A DNA stretch of 64,000 nt from GWE2-42-39 sp963662895 (GCA_963662895.1 OY759981.1:1984001-2048000), one strand, 5' to 3'; counted from the first letter of the stretch, positions 16,791 through 27,378 are shown. Translations and numbers: made by a program. The notes: generated from the letters alone by a model not told the origin.

Positions 16791-19025
16791 TTAAATATCC
16801 CAAAAAGAAGGAGGTAAATTCTTTGTTCCCCAGTCAGAAGGAGTACTTCCCATTTGTAAAATCAGTTCGCCTCCCTTCATAATTTCTTCGTGCTGCAGCC
16901 ACGAACGGTTCATTGCCTTGCCATTAAATGTGGCCGATTGAATGTATTTATTTTGCTCCGAAAGATTTTTGCTTCGAATTGTCAGATCAGTTTTATTCCA
17001 GACCTTAATTTTTACTTCGTCAAAAACAGGGGAGCTTAACAGATAAACATCCTGCCCCGGTACCGGATACAATCCAATAGAAGCCCAAACATACCACACC
17101 GACATAGTCCCGGCATCATCGTTCCCTGGTAATCCATCGTGTGAATTTTGAAATTCTTCAGCCATAAGTTTCCGAAGACAGTCCGACGATTTATCAGGTC
17201 TGCCCACATAGTGATACAACCATGGAGCATGAATATCAGGCTGGTTGCTGGCTTCGTAATGGCCATAAAACAGCTCGTCCAGAAAAGCTTCAAATTTTTT
17301 ATTTCCGCCATGTAACTCTATTAAATGTGCCATGTTATGCGGAGCATAAGTACTGTAATGCCAGGGAGATCCCTCATAATAATAGCCCCACCAGTAAAAA
17401 GGACGGTAGGTTGGGTCAAAATTAGCAGCCCATTTTCCCTGGCGATCTTTTGCCCAAAAGAATTTTGTCTCGGGATTAAATACATTAAAAACATTCATCG
17501 ATTTTTCCATGTACTTCCGGTAATCATCCATGTTTCCCAATATTTTAGCCACCTGTGCAATACAAAAATCATTATAGGCATACTCTTCTGTTCGCGATGT
17601 CGGGCACCAGGGCCAGTTCGGTTTATTTACAGAATCAGTTGCCGGCACATAGCCAATGGTGTTATAATCCTCTAAAAAACGTCCGTATTTCTTCGGTCTG
17701 TCAGAATTAATTTCGCTATTCTTTTTCATGGCTTCGTAAGCCACGTCGTAATCAAAGCCTGAAATCTTTTTCTGAATAGCCTCAGCAATCACCACATCGG
17801 CATTTGATCCTCCCTGTACTAGCCCATAGTCTCCAGCAATCCAGGCATCGGGTAACCAGCCTTTTTGCTTATAAATATCGAGCCAGCAGCGTATCATATC
17901 CGATTGTCGTTCGGGAGCAATTAACATATAGAGTGGATTGACCGTGCGATAAGTATCCCACAAACAATAAAAATCCCAGTAATGTGGTTCATCCGACTTC
18001 CAGCAAGGATTATCCCCACTCAGATTCCGGGGCATTACTGCCGAATGGTACAATCCGGTATAAAGCAGAGTACGCTGGTCTTCTGTTCCGCCCTTTACCT
18101 CTATGCGGTTCAGGTACTTGTTCCAAGCAGTCTGATTCACCCGAATAGAATTATCAATATTCCACTCATTAGTGCTGTTTAAATATTCCATTGCTTTTTC
18201 ATATCCGGTATAAGCAATCGCTATTTTCATTTTCAGAGGTTTATCTTTCGTTAACCTGAAAGTAAAAAAAGCTCCTTGCCGAACTGAATCCTGTTCAGCC
18301 TCCAACGTTAGTGTTTGTTCTGTCTTTCCTGCATAGACACCACTATTGTCCCAAATTCCCGCTTCCCAGAAATCAGTATCAAACTCAGCAACAAAGTATA
18401 TTTTGTACGGATTGGCACCTCCCCAACCGCCTTTAAAAACGCCACATCCCTGTACCTTGTTCTTTCCTGTAATTTTAGTTTCAACATAAGAACATCGGCT
18501 ATTAGGAGCATATCCCATGTTCGACTGACGGGTTGAGGAAACATCGATAAAAACAGTCCCCGTATCTGCTTCATTAAATAAGTATTGGTGTAAACCAGTA
18601 TGTGGATTAAGCATTGCGACCTGCGCATCAATGTTTTCGTTATCAATATGGGCAGCATAATAGCCTGGCATTGCCTCTTCATCTGAAAATTCAGAAAATA
18701 TATTCTGTAGATTCAAAGCTCCTGATTGCGGATAGACCAAAAAGTTGCCATATCGTCCTATTCCACCGGTTCCGCTGGTATGCGTATGCGAAAACCCAAT
18801 TTTCGGGGAGTTAGCAGCATAACCGGAAGTATATTGCCATTGTTTACTATCGGGACTAATACTCATTACACCAAAGGGTAAACAGGCACCGGGAAAAGTA
18901 TTTCCCCAATCACTGACTCCGATAAACGGATTCACATAATCACTACAATTAACCGTATCTGTAGGCTCAGATGAACAACGAATAAAAAACAGAATGGTTA
19001 GGTAAAACAATAATTTATATCTCAT
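16791..19025 (-). CDS. Glycoside hydrolase family 92 alpha-mannosidase, full length
   Basis: 744 residues, the normal GH92 length. The N-terminus (LTILFFIRCSSEP) looks like a lipoprotein signal with Cys17. The beta-sandwich domain starts DYVNPFIGVSDWGNTFPGA, with FSHTHTSGTGG. The (alpha/alpha)6 catalytic domain has FYCLWDTYRTVNPLY, DAWIAGDYG, and GLPGNDDAGTMSVWYVWASI with the two catalytic-base aspartates. GH92 enzymes are Ca-dependent, inverting exo-alpha-mannosidases. In place of the usual acid-bearing loop 'E.W.M.GYH' this copy reads DYGLVQGG, so the linkage or leaving group it accepts may differ from the standard alpha-1,2-mannosidases. Confidence 0.92.
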   Translation of the reverse strand: MRYKLLFYLTILFFIRCSSEPTDTVNCSDYVNPFIGVSDWGNTFPGACLPFGVMSISPDSKQWQYTSGYAANSPKIGFSHTHTSGTGGIGRYGNFLVYPQSGALNLQNIFSEFSDEEAMPGYYAAHIDNENIDAQVAMLNPHTGLHQYLFNEADTGTVFIDVSSTRQSNMGYAPNSRCSYVETKITGKNKVQGCGVFKGGWGGANPYKIYFVAEFDTDFWEAGIWDNSGVYAGKTEQTLTLEAEQDSVRQGAFFTFRLTKDKPLKMKIAIAYTGYEKAMEYLNSTNEWNIDNSIRVNQTAWNKYLNRIEVKGGTEDQRTLLYTGLYHSAVMPRNLSGDNPCWKSDEPHYWDFYCLWDTYRTVNPLYMLIAPERQSDMIRCWLDIYKQKGWLPDAWIAGDYGLVQGGSNADVVIAEAIQKKISGFDYDVAYEAMKKNSEINSDRPKKYGRFLEDYNTIGYVPATDSVNKPNWPWCPTSRTEEYAYNDFCIAQVAKILGNMDDYRKYMEKSMNVFNVFNPETKFFWAKDRQGKWAANFDPTYRPFYWWGYYYEGSPWHYSTYAPHNMAHLIELHGGNKKFEAFLDELFYGHYEASNQPDIHAPWLYHYVGRPDKSSDCLRKLMAEEFQNSHDGLPGNDDAGTMSVWYVWASIGLYPVPGQDVYLLSSPVFDEVKIKVWNKTDLTIRSKNLSEQNKYIQSATFNGKAMNRSWLQHEEIMKGGELILQMGSTPSDWGTKNLPPSFWDI

Positions 19026-19122
19026 AGGTCTATTTTTTTACGGCCCAGTTGTCAGAGAGATAGGTTGGTAGCCGGGCTCATGTCTACCTCTGTCATTATC
19101 TCTGTCATGTTTTTTTTCGTCA

Positions 19123-20430
19123 TCATTTCAACCTGGTTGAAACAGACATGGGTCTGCTATTTTCTGCTGATCCCCATTTTTTATTAGGAGTAGATCCCAT
19201 TTGATAAATGATTTCTGCGCCATTACTTATCTCTTCAAAAGGGATGTAGGTCTGATTCCAGTTTTTACCGTTCAACATCATCGACTGGATGTATACATTC
19301 TCATCAGAGTAGTTCAATGCCCTCATATCGATACTCTTTCCATTTGACAGATGAACTGTTGCGGCTTTGGCACAAGGGCTACCAATAAGATATTGTTCGT
19401 TTACCGGGCACACCGGGTAAAAACCCAAAATATTAAAGACGTACCAGGCTGACATCTGCCCGCAATCGTCATTTCCGCACAGAGAATTTGGTTTATTTCC
19501 ATATTGGGTCTTCATTACCTGATGGATTAAAGCCTGAGTCTTCCAAGGCTGACCGGCATAATTGTACAAATAAATTACATGGTGACAGGGTTCATTTCCA
19601 TGCCAATACTGACCAATACTACCATCAAAATGGCTGGTGCCTTTCTCCTTCCCTGCTCCTGTATAATCAAACAGCGAATCCAAATAGCCAATAAAATTTT
19701 CCTTTCCTCCCATTAAATTCATCAGCCCCTGTACATCATGCGGTACATACCAGCTATATTGACGACTGGAAGCTTCGGTAAAATCTCCGGCCTTTTCAAA
19801 CTGGTCAGGATTAAACGGGACACGCCAGTTGCCATTACAATCTTTTCCCCGCATATATCCTGTTGACGAATCAAATACATTTTTATACGACATCGCTCGT
19901 CTCATGAAATAATGATAGTCGTCTGTTTTATTTAGCTTTTTTGCCATCTGCGCGATACAATAATCATCATAAGCATACTCCAGGGTCTTCGAAACCGATT
20001 CCCGTTCATGATCAAAGGGCACATAGCCAAGTCGGACATAATCCGACAATCCATCATAGTCAGCATTCATTGCAGTGGTTCTCATGGCTTCATAGGCTCG
20101 TCCTGCGTCAATACCGGTAAGACCTTTCAAACAAGCATCAGCAATAACCGACACCGCATGGTACCCAATCATACACCAGTTTTCGTTATTGTAAAGTGAC
20201 CATACAGGCAAAAGGTGATCAACACTTTGGTCGTAATGAGCCAGCATGGAATTTACCATATCTGCATTTTTGTTGCTTTCAATAAAATTAAACAGCGGGT
20301 GAACAGCCCGATAGGTATCCCAAAGTGAAAAGATGGTATAGTTGGTAAAGTTTTCGGCTTTATGTATGTTCTGATCAAATCCCCTGTAACAGCCATCTAC
20401 ATCCTGATAAACAGTTAAAATAATCGTCAT
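19123..20430 (-). pseudogene. GH92 alpha-mannosidase lacking its N-terminal third
   Basis: 435 residues that begin inside the family sequence (TVYQDVDGCYRGFDQNIH). The beta-sandwich domain and signal peptide, about 300 residues, are missing. The barrel is intact: FSLWDTYRAVHPLF, ENWCMIGYH with the catalytic-acid Glu, GNDDCGQMSAWYVF with the base aspartates, and GFYPVCP. The ATG at 20430 lies inside a 13-bp inverted repeat (20422-20464) that marks the breakpoint. Without a signal peptide the product cannot reach the periplasm, so it is probably a remnant, although the reading frame is still open. Confidence 0.8.
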
Positions 20431-20464
20431 TGCTCCAGCGGCAGGCCGGATAGCAATGACGATT
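20422..20464. repeat. Palindromic repeat at the truncated GH92 breakpoint
   Basis: AATCGTCATTGCT (20422-20434) and AGCAATGACGATT (20452-20464) are perfect inverted repeats around a 17-nt GC-rich centre. CGTCATTGC...GCAATGACG is a form of dispersed palindrome often seen in Bacteroidota intergenic DNA. Just upstream of it on the minus strand, a weaker hairpin AGAGAC/GTCTCT follows the susD stop codon. Confidence 0.7.
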
Positions 20465-20524
20465 TTCCGGTTTTTAGAGACTTTTTAGGATCGTCTCTAC
20501 TCCTTGTGAATACTACATATTCAG

Positions 20525-22171
20525 TTAATATCCTGGATTCTGTATTAAATTTGAATTCAAGTCTAATTCATCCTGTGCTATTGGCCACAGAACGTTATGG
20601 TCATCAATATCAATTGCAGTATTATCATGTCCGTATTTATTGGCAGTCCAGTATCCTTTCATCTCGTCAACCCAGGTTCCCCAGCGCCGCATATCGAAAA
20701 AAGCATGTCCATATTCCAAGGCCAGTTCTCTAATCCTTTCTTCATGAATATAGTCGCGCAAGGTACTTTGCGAAGCCACGACCTCACTGGGCACACCAGG
20801 CATTGAAACAGAAGGCCTGCTTCGTACCATGTTCACATAAGTAGCTGCTTCACTCAACTGGTTTTGCTCCATCAGAGCCTCGGCGTAAAGCAACAAAACA
20901 TCCGCATAACGGAGCACAACCATATTCATATCACTTTGAGCAAATGCATTCTGTGTAACAATATACTTTGCCGTTGCATAGTTCGATTCAACAGGGCTTG
21001 CAGCTGTAAAAGTATTGTCAGGAAACTTCTCATTAACATAGGGAGAGCCCTCATACATCACGGTCCACATTAAACGAGGATCACGATTAACAAATGGATT
21101 TGAAGCATCAAAATCCGGATCATCTGAAGAAAACGAATAATCATCCTTACCATCCGTATTACTCAACCATGTACTTTTCACCTTATAGCCATTTTTTGTC
21201 TCGTAAAGATCAACCAGATAATCGGTAGGTTCAATATAGTTATAGCCATCACCTCCGCCATCAATACCAACACTTCCCGTAGCACAATAAGTAATAAATG
21301 CATTTCCGTATTGATCTCCCAGTCCACTTGTATACTGAATCTCGAAGATCGATTCAACACCGTTTTCTCCTTCAGGCCAAAACTGATCGACAAAACCGCT
21401 TGTCCCCGGAGTTAACTGATAATCGCCCGAATCAATTACTTTTTTAAGCTGAGTAGCAGCATCGGCCCATTGTTTCTGAAAACAATATATTTTGCCCAGC
21501 AGAGATAAGGCTGCTCCTTTACTAGCTCGCCCCAGGTTCTCCGAGTCCTCCCGATAAACTCTTACAGAAGGTAATAAAGAGGCTGCTTCGGTCAGATCGG
21601 CAATCATTTGCTGAACAATTACCGATTGATCATCCCGGGCAGGATAATAAGTTTCCTCAGTTACCGGTTCCACTATTAAAGGAAGATCTCCCCAGATATA
21701 GGTCAGATTAAAATAATAGAATGCACGCAAGAATAATGCTTCTCCCTTTACCCGGTCTTCCAGTCCTGCTGTTGTAAATACGTCAGCACCATTCTCTTCA
21801 ACACGCTTCAAAACTTCATTTGCCCGGGCAATGCCAATCCACCATTTTTTCCACCAGTTTTTCACATCACCAGGAACATCAGCAGCTGTATATCCGCTAC
21901 TACCCCAGTGAAACTGTCCAAAACGGCCACTTCCTTTCACAGCCAAAGGAGTTGCCATATCAATCATGGGGAAAAACTCCATATTTTGACGCCAAGAGCA
22001 ATTAATGCCATAAGTACCGTTCACCGACTGAATAAAGTCGCTCTCGGTTTCGTAATAAGTCTCCGTTGTTAGACTATCGCTGGGAGAAGAATCAAGAAAG
22101 CTATCCTTGCAAGCAGTTGTAAAAACAATTAACAAGGAGAACAAACCAATATAGATATTTTTTATCTTCAT
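20525..22171 (-). CDS. SusD/RagB-family glycan-binding lipoprotein (PUL1)
   Basis: 548 residues. The lipoprotein signal ends at Cys21 (LLIVFTTACKDSFLDSSPSD). TPR-like helices include the typical LFLRAFYYFNLTYIWGDLPL block, and the C-terminal region has LRYADVLLLYAEALMEQNQ and VRSRPSVSMP. It would sit on the outer membrane as the lid of the SusC pore and capture oligosaccharides. The gene lies 19 bp downstream of susC and ends in NLIQNPGY, the usual end of the family. Confidence 0.95.
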   Translation of the reverse strand: MKIKNIYIGLFSLLIVFTTACKDSFLDSSPSDSLTTETYYETESDFIQSVNGTYGINCSWRQNMEFFPMIDMATPLAVKGSGRFGQFHWGSSGYTAADVPGDVKNWWKKWWIGIARANEVLKRVEENGADVFTTAGLEDRVKGEALFLRAFYYFNLTYIWGDLPLIVEPVTEETYYPARDDQSVIVQQMIADLTEAASLLPSVRVYREDSENLGRASKGAALSLLGKIYCFQKQWADAATQLKKVIDSGDYQLTPGTSGFVDQFWPEGENGVESIFEIQYTSGLGDQYGNAFITYCATGSVGIDGGGDGYNYIEPTDYLVDLYETKNGYKVKSTWLSNTDGKDDYSFSSDDPDFDASNPFVNRDPRLMWTVMYEGSPYVNEKFPDNTFTAASPVESNYATAKYIVTQNAFAQSDMNMVVLRYADVLLLYAEALMEQNQLSEAATYVNMVRSRPSVSMPGVPSEVVASQSTLRDYIHEERIRELALEYGHAFFDMRRWGTWVDEMKGYWTANKYGHDNTAIDIDDHNVLWPIAQDELDLNSNLIQNPGY

Positions 22172-22190
22172 TTCTGTCTTTTTTTAATGG

Positions 22191-25100
22191 TTAGAAAATA
22201 ATGTTTATACCAGCTTGAATGGTTTTTGCCTGCGGGTAGTCACATCCTCCACGCGTATAAACTTTATCCATATAACCGGTACCGTCCGAACGTTTCTGAC
22301 GAGTTCCCATTTCCGGGTCAAACCCGACATAATCAGTGAAAGTAAATAAGTTCGTTCCGGTTACATATACGCGTATGTTATTAATTGGCAAGCGAGAAAA
22401 GACCTCTTGTGGAACGGTGTAACCAAGCTGTATGCTCTTCACCCTTAAATAACCGGCATCCTGCAACCATCTGGTATTACAAGCTCTGTTTATTCCCCGG
22501 TTTCCACTACCAATAGCCGGATAGTAGCTATTGTCTCCTTCTTTTGTCCAGCGGTCGTTATATACCTCTTCATACATATTCGCGTAATCGTACATATAGC
22601 CAAAATCCATTCCGTATTCAGGAGTCATCATGATTTTCTTTTTAAATTCACCTTGCAATAAGATTCCCAAATCGAAAGATTTCCAGGATAAATTGATGTT
22701 ACCTCCATAATAGTACTGAGGAATAGCATTTCCTAAATAGGTGCGGTCATCAGCGGTGATATCACCACTCTTGTCCAAATCTTTATATTTGAAATCTCCA
22801 GGCTTAGCACCGTCAAATGAAGGGTTATTGGCAATATCTGCTTCCGACTGATAAATTCCATCCACAATGTACCCATAAAAAGAGCTAATTGCCTGCCCTT
22901 CTTCTGTTCGGCTATAATTATCAATAATTGGAGAAATACCTCCCATATCAACAACTTCATTTTTCACATGCGTCACGTTTAACGACAGACTGTAACTAAA
23001 ATCACGAATACGGTTGTTATATTCGCAGGTAAATTCCCACCCACGATTATCAACGCCTCCTATATTTACATACGGTTCACTACTGTATCCGGTTGTTGAT
23101 GGCAAAGGAAGCAACAACAACATATCGGTTGTTTTTCTCTTAAATACTTCCAGCGATAAGCTTAACTTGTTCTGATACAAACCTACATCAAGCCCAACAT
23201 TGGTTGTGGTTGTCGATTCCCATGAGATATCTTCATTATAAGCCCCGCTAATTGTTGAGCCCGCGTTTAAATCCTGATTGGCTCCAAACACGTAGCCTGG
23301 ATAAAAAGAAATGGTGCTCAACCATTTGTAGGACGGAATATTTGAATTCCCCAAAGAACCAATACCGGCTCTCAACTTCAAATTACTAATCACCGCATTA
23401 TTTTTAAGAAACGCTTCTTCTGATATTCTCCATCCGATAGAAGCTGAAGGAAATACTCCCCATCGATTTTTAGGAGCAAAAACAGAAGAACCATCACGCC
23501 TGATATTAAACTGGGCCAAATATTTTCCGGCATACGAATAATTAATCCGACCGAACTGAGATTCCAGCATACTGGTTCCCGGAGCTCCGCTAACATCCGG
23601 GTTATCGCTCCCCGCACTTAGTGCCACCAGACTATTACGCGGGAAGTTACTGATATAGGCATACATCGAATTTGATTTTGACTTTTGAGCAGATATACCG
23701 GCCAATACATCAACATGATGCTTATCAAAGTCCTTTGCATACGATAATAAATTTTGCCATTCCCAGAAAAAACTAGTATAGTCATTACATTTCAATTCCG
23801 ACAAAGAGTTCCCTTTAAAAATTGTTGTATGCTCAGTATCATCCGGACGATACGAATACCATTCAGGAGAAAAAGTCTGGTCATAAGTATCCGTCGTTCT
23901 CATGTTAAAAACCGACTTAAATTTTAGCCCTTTCAGTAACATTAACTCAGCATACAAATTAATTGTTGATGAATTTCCGGTTTTCTCATATTCTCTGGAA
24001 ACAGCATCCATCGAAGGGGTATTATCCTGTAAAACATCTTCTCCGGAATAGCCACTTCTTGGCGTTCCCGGCAAACCATCTGAATTATAGATTGGAATAC
24101 TGGGAGGCGTAATCAATGCTCTTAACATGGTATTGGAGATAAGAGTCGACTCATTCCACGAACGGAACTGGTACACACTTGCTCCTGCACTAAACCGATC
24201 GGTTATATAATCAATATTACTCCGGATGCTAAACCTCCGGTAATCTTGTCCTCTTAATATTCCTTCCTGATCATAATACCCCAGATTAACAGAATAACGC
24301 AACTTATTTGTTCCTCCGGTTGCTGACACATGATAATCCTGCACCGGCGCTGACTGAAAGATATAATCCAGCCAATTGGTATTGGTCGTTTGCAGCTCAG
24401 GAGCCTGGTCGTCAACCCAGTACTCATAACCACCACGCGCCATAGTTGCTTCATTCATCTTACGACACCATTCTTCAGTACTTAGTATATCCGGTATTTT
24501 GGTTGCCTGCTGTACGCCAAACTGCGCACTTACTTCCAACTTCAGTGCCTGATTTTTAGTTCCTTTCTTTGTTGTTATTAAAATAACCCCATTGGCTGCA
24601 CGGGCTCCGTATATGGATGCTGAAGCCGCATCTTTTAATACCGTTATTGACTCCACGTCGCTAGGAACCACCTGGCTCATATTCCCTTCAAACCCATCAA
24701 TTATTACAAGCGGATCGGTACCTGAATAGACAGAGCCAACCCCCCGCATACGAATCACGGAACCCGATCCCGGCTCTCCGGTAGCCTGGGTAACCTGAAG
24801 ACCAGGTAAACGACCGGCAATAGCAGTACTTACACTGGCAGCACTCACCTTGGTCAATTGGTCTCCTTTTACAGATGATACCGACCCTGTGAGATCCGTC
24901 TTTTTCATTGTTCCGTAACCAACAGCAACGACTTCTTCAATTCCAACCGTTTCTTCCCGCATCACTACATCAATCGTACTTTCCCCGGAAACCGGTATTT
25001 CCTGCGTTCTCATCCCCACAAAAGAGAAGACCAACGTTACATTGCCTGGTACATTGTGAAGGGAGTAGTTTCCATCGGCATCAGTAATAGTTCCCTGGGT

Positions 25101-25574
25101 AGTCCTCTTTATCACCACGGTTACTCCGGGCAACGGGGTGCCGGATGAGTCGGTAACCTTACCGGTTACAGTAACATTAGCCTGTCCAATAACCATCGGA
25201 TTTTGTTGTTCCCGGCTGGTCAGTACAATCTGCCGGTTGTAGATAGAATAAGCGATTCCTGTCGATTTAAAGAGTTGATCCAAAACCTGTTCTATTTTTT
25301 GGTCTTTTACCTGGATATTAATCACCTGATCGACATCAACATAATTCTGATTGTAGAGAAAATAGTAGTTGCTCTGGTTTTCAATTTCGTTTAAAACACT
25401 TTCAAGTTTTGTCTTTTCAAATTTCATTGAGAACCTTGTTTGCTGGGAATAGGTATTAACTGCAAATACCTGAATGATCCCAATACAGAAGAAAAATAAA
25501 CTCCATCTAATCATGAGTAAACCTTTTTTTAGGGTATGCCATGGCAGTCCCCTCTGTTCTGGATTTTTTTTCAT
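22191..25574 (-). CDS. SusC/RagA TonB-linked outer-membrane transporter with STN domain (PUL1)
   Basis: 1127 residues. After a cytoplasmic-type leader and signal helix (SLFFFCIGIIQVFAVNTYSQ) comes a secretin/TonB short N-terminal (STN) domain at about residues 50-115. A carboxypeptidase-like domain follows (VTVTGKVTDSSGTPLPGVTV, TITDADGNYSL), then a plug with VVAVGYGTMKKTDLTGSVSS and GVGSVYSGTDPLVIIDGF, and a 22-strand barrel. The STN domain is the part that contacts a FecR anti-sigma factor, and fecR and an ECF sigma gene lie just upstream. This indicates trans-envelope signalling: substrate import turns on the locus. Confidence 0.96.
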   Translation of the reverse strand: MKKNPEQRGLPWHTLKKGLLMIRWSLFFFCIGIIQVFAVNTYSQQTRFSMKFEKTKLESVLNEIENQSNYYFLYNQNYVDVDQVINIQVKDQKIEQVLDQLFKSTGIAYSIYNRQIVLTSREQQNPMVIGQANVTVTGKVTDSSGTPLPGVTVVIKRTTQGTITDADGNYSLHNVPGNVTLVFSFVGMRTQEIPVSGESTIDVVMREETVGIEEVVAVGYGTMKKTDLTGSVSSVKGDQLTKVSAASVSTAIAGRLPGLQVTQATGEPGSGSVIRMRGVGSVYSGTDPLVIIDGFEGNMSQVVPSDVESITVLKDAASASIYGARAANGVILITTKKGTKNQALKLEVSAQFGVQQATKIPDILSTEEWCRKMNEATMARGGYEYWVDDQAPELQTTNTNWLDYIFQSAPVQDYHVSATGGTNKLRYSVNLGYYDQEGILRGQDYRRFSIRSNIDYITDRFSAGASVYQFRSWNESTLISNTMLRALITPPSIPIYNSDGLPGTPRSGYSGEDVLQDNTPSMDAVSREYEKTGNSSTINLYAELMLLKGLKFKSVFNMRTTDTYDQTFSPEWYSYRPDDTEHTTIFKGNSLSELKCNDYTSFFWEWQNLLSYAKDFDKHHVDVLAGISAQKSKSNSMYAYISNFPRNSLVALSAGSDNPDVSGAPGTSMLESQFGRINYSYAGKYLAQFNIRRDGSSVFAPKNRWGVFPSASIGWRISEEAFLKNNAVISNLKLRAGIGSLGNSNIPSYKWLSTISFYPGYVFGANQDLNAGSTISGAYNEDISWESTTTTNVGLDVGLYQNKLSLSLEVFKRKTTDMLLLLPLPSTTGYSSEPYVNIGGVDNRGWEFTCEYNNRIRDFSYSLSLNVTHVKNEVVDMGGISPIIDNYSRTEEGQAISSFYGYIVDGIYQSEADIANNPSFDGAKPGDFKYKDLDKSGDITADDRTYLGNAIPQYYYGGNINLSWKSFDLGILLQGEFKKKIMMTPEYGMDFGYMYDYANMYEEVYNDRWTKEGDNSYYPAIGSGNRGINRACNTRWLQDAGYLRVKSIQLGYTVPQEVFSRLPINNIRVYVTGTNLFTFTDYVGFDPEMGTRQKRSDGTGYMDKVYTRGGCDYPQAKTIQAGINIIF

Positions 25575-25673
25575 AAATTTACGTTTGTAATGTTAATAAA
25601 AATGTTTACCGCATTCTGCGTTGCATTACTCATCAGGAAAGTGGTTGCAACACTTTCCTGATTTTGTTTATTA

Positions 25674-26708
25674 CTATCTTTTCATTTTTACCATCACTGT
25701 TTTATCATCGTACCGGCCATCTTTTTTAATGTCCCTTTTTTTGATTTTATATTCGACAGGGGCTGTTAACGAGATCAGCCTGAGTACTTCTTCCAGGGGC
25801 TCATCGCTGAAAGTTGCCCGGTACCGGAATGCCTTCACCTCCGGATCAATAATCTCGAACTTTACATTGTACCAACGCCCAATCCGTTCCATTACTTCCC
25901 CCAGTGGTTCCCCCCTGAACATTAATATCCCGTCTTTCCACGATGTCAGGTATCTGGCATCCACCTTTTCAATTTTCCCTTTTTTGTTTTCCCGGTCGTA
26001 GAAAAACTTTTCATCGGGACTCAATACTTCAGAAAATGAATTTCCTTTCCCTTTTAGTTGCACTTTCCCTTCTTCAAGTACCACTTCAACTGAATTCTCT
26101 TCCTTTATTGAGGCAACACTGAATTTGGTGCCAAGAACCGTCACATCCATCACATCGGTATGGACAATAAAAGGGGAAGAGTCATCGTGATAAACATCGA
26201 AGTAAGCTTCACCACACAAACTTAACTGCCGGTTACGTTTAAAATTGACATTATATTTTAAATGTGCGCCACTGTTCAGACTAACCTTTGTGCCATCGGG
26301 CAAATCAAAATGTGTCCGGGTGCCTTTTGGTGAAACTATCTCGACCCGGTTTCGGGAACCCGGTAAATTAAATACCCGGTCAATCAGGCTGTACGAAGAA
26401 TAAACCAGTAAAGGCAATAACAGTATCGCAGCAACATGGGCATAAATACTGATCAGCCTTTGTTTTAAGTTTATTCCTTTTTTCTCGTTAAGAATCTTTT
26501 CTTTTAGTTTATTAAAGACAGACGTAAGGTCTTTTTCTGCATGATTTTCTTTTAACTCGAACTGGTCCCAGTGTGAATTGATAACAGATTTTATATCGTT
26601 ATGATACTTAGAGTCCTGAAACCATCGTGCAATTTGTTTCAGGTTACGAAAAGAATAATGCCCATTCGCATAGTTTTGGATTAACTTCGAATCTATTTTT
26701 TCTTTCAT
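25674..26708 (-). CDS. FecR-family anti-sigma factor
   Basis: 344 residues. A cytoplasmic N-terminal part (about 1-85) binds sigma, followed by a single membrane helix (LISIYAHVAAILLLPLLVYS). The periplasmic FecR domain carries RTHFDLPDGTKVSLNSGAHL, RQLSLCGEAYFDV and VLGTKFSVAS, and the C-terminal DUF4974-type domain has LGEVMERIGRWYNVKFEI and FSDEPLEEVLRLI. It holds the ECF sigma factor until the STN domain of the SusC transporter signals. The order sigma-fecR-susC-susD is the standard one. 99 bp separate it from susC. Confidence 0.95.
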   Translation of the reverse strand: MKEKIDSKLIQNYANGHYSFRNLKQIARWFQDSKYHNDIKSVINSHWDQFELKENHAEKDLTSVFNKLKEKILNEKKGINLKQRLISIYAHVAAILLLPLLVYSSYSLIDRVFNLPGSRNRVEIVSPKGTRTHFDLPDGTKVSLNSGAHLKYNVNFKRNRQLSLCGEAYFDVYHDDSSPFIVHTDVMDVTVLGTKFSVASIKEENSVEVVLEEGKVQLKGKGNSFSEVLSPDEKFFYDRENKKGKIEKVDARYLTSWKDGILMFRGEPLGEVMERIGRWYNVKFEIIDPEVKAFRYRATFSDEPLEEVLRLISLTAPVEYKIKKRDIKKDGRYDDKTVMVKMKR

Positions 26709-26783
26709 TGCCTAATTTTATTGGCTGGTTCATTTATTATATCCGGCGAAAGAAAAAAGTCCTATTTAAAAGTCTGATTTTTT

Positions 26784-27374
26784 TCAGGAAACAAATAAAA
26801 AATAAAACAACATGGATGAAATGTCACTATTTTCGAATGATTTCTTCAACTGGTTCATCGCTTCGGTTATCTGATTTTTCACGGTTTTGGGAGAGATTTC
26901 CATTTCATCGGCTATCTCGCTGATTGGTTTTCCTTCTTTTTTCCGTTTCAGAAAAATTATTTTCCGTTTTTCAGGAAGCTGTTCTATCAGCGAATCAAGT
27001 TTTTCCAGTAACGCTTCGAATTCGGGGCGGAATTCCAGTTCATGTTTTTCCTGGCTCAGCCATTCAAATAACTCGTGTTTATATTTATCCTCCTGCATTT
27101 TCTTGTTGAAATTCTTTTTAACAGCATTAAAGGCAATGGTGAATAAATATGACTTGAATGATTTGTCGCTTTTCAGTCTGGCCCTGTTTTTCCATATTTT
27201 CAGAAAGACTTCCTGTACAATCTCTTCGGAATCAGCATCTGATTTCAGGTACGAAAATACAAATTGATATAATTTCTGGCTGTACTGCCCGAATAATTGT
27301 TCGAAAGCCACCGGTGAATCATTTCGCAATAAAATAACCAGTTCCTGTTCCGTATAGGGATACGAATCTCTCAT
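26784..27374 (-). CDS. ECF sigma factor (RNA polymerase sigma-70 family)
   Basis: 196 residues. Region 2 (FEQLFGQYSQKLYQFVFSYL, then SEEIVQEVFLKIWKNR) binds core polymerase and the -10 element. Region 4 (EGKPISEIADEMEISPKTVK, then NQITEAMNQLKK) holds the helix-turn-helix for the -35 element. It belongs to the Bacteroidetes expansion type of ECF factors that pair with FecR and STN-type SusC. The start ATG lies only 5 bp after a perfect TACTTTTG -7 box, so the mRNA may be leaderless. Confidence 0.95.
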   Translation of the reverse strand: MRDSYPYTEQELVILLRNDSPVAFEQLFGQYSQKLYQFVFSYLKSDADSEEIVQEVFLKIWKNRARLKSDKSFKSYLFTIAFNAVKKNFNKKMQEDKYKHELFEWLSQEKHELEFRPEFEALLEKLDSLIEQLPEKRKIIFLKRKKEGKPISEIADEMEISPKTVKNQITEAMNQLKKSFENSDISSMLFYFLFVS

Positions 27375-27378
27375 GTGT

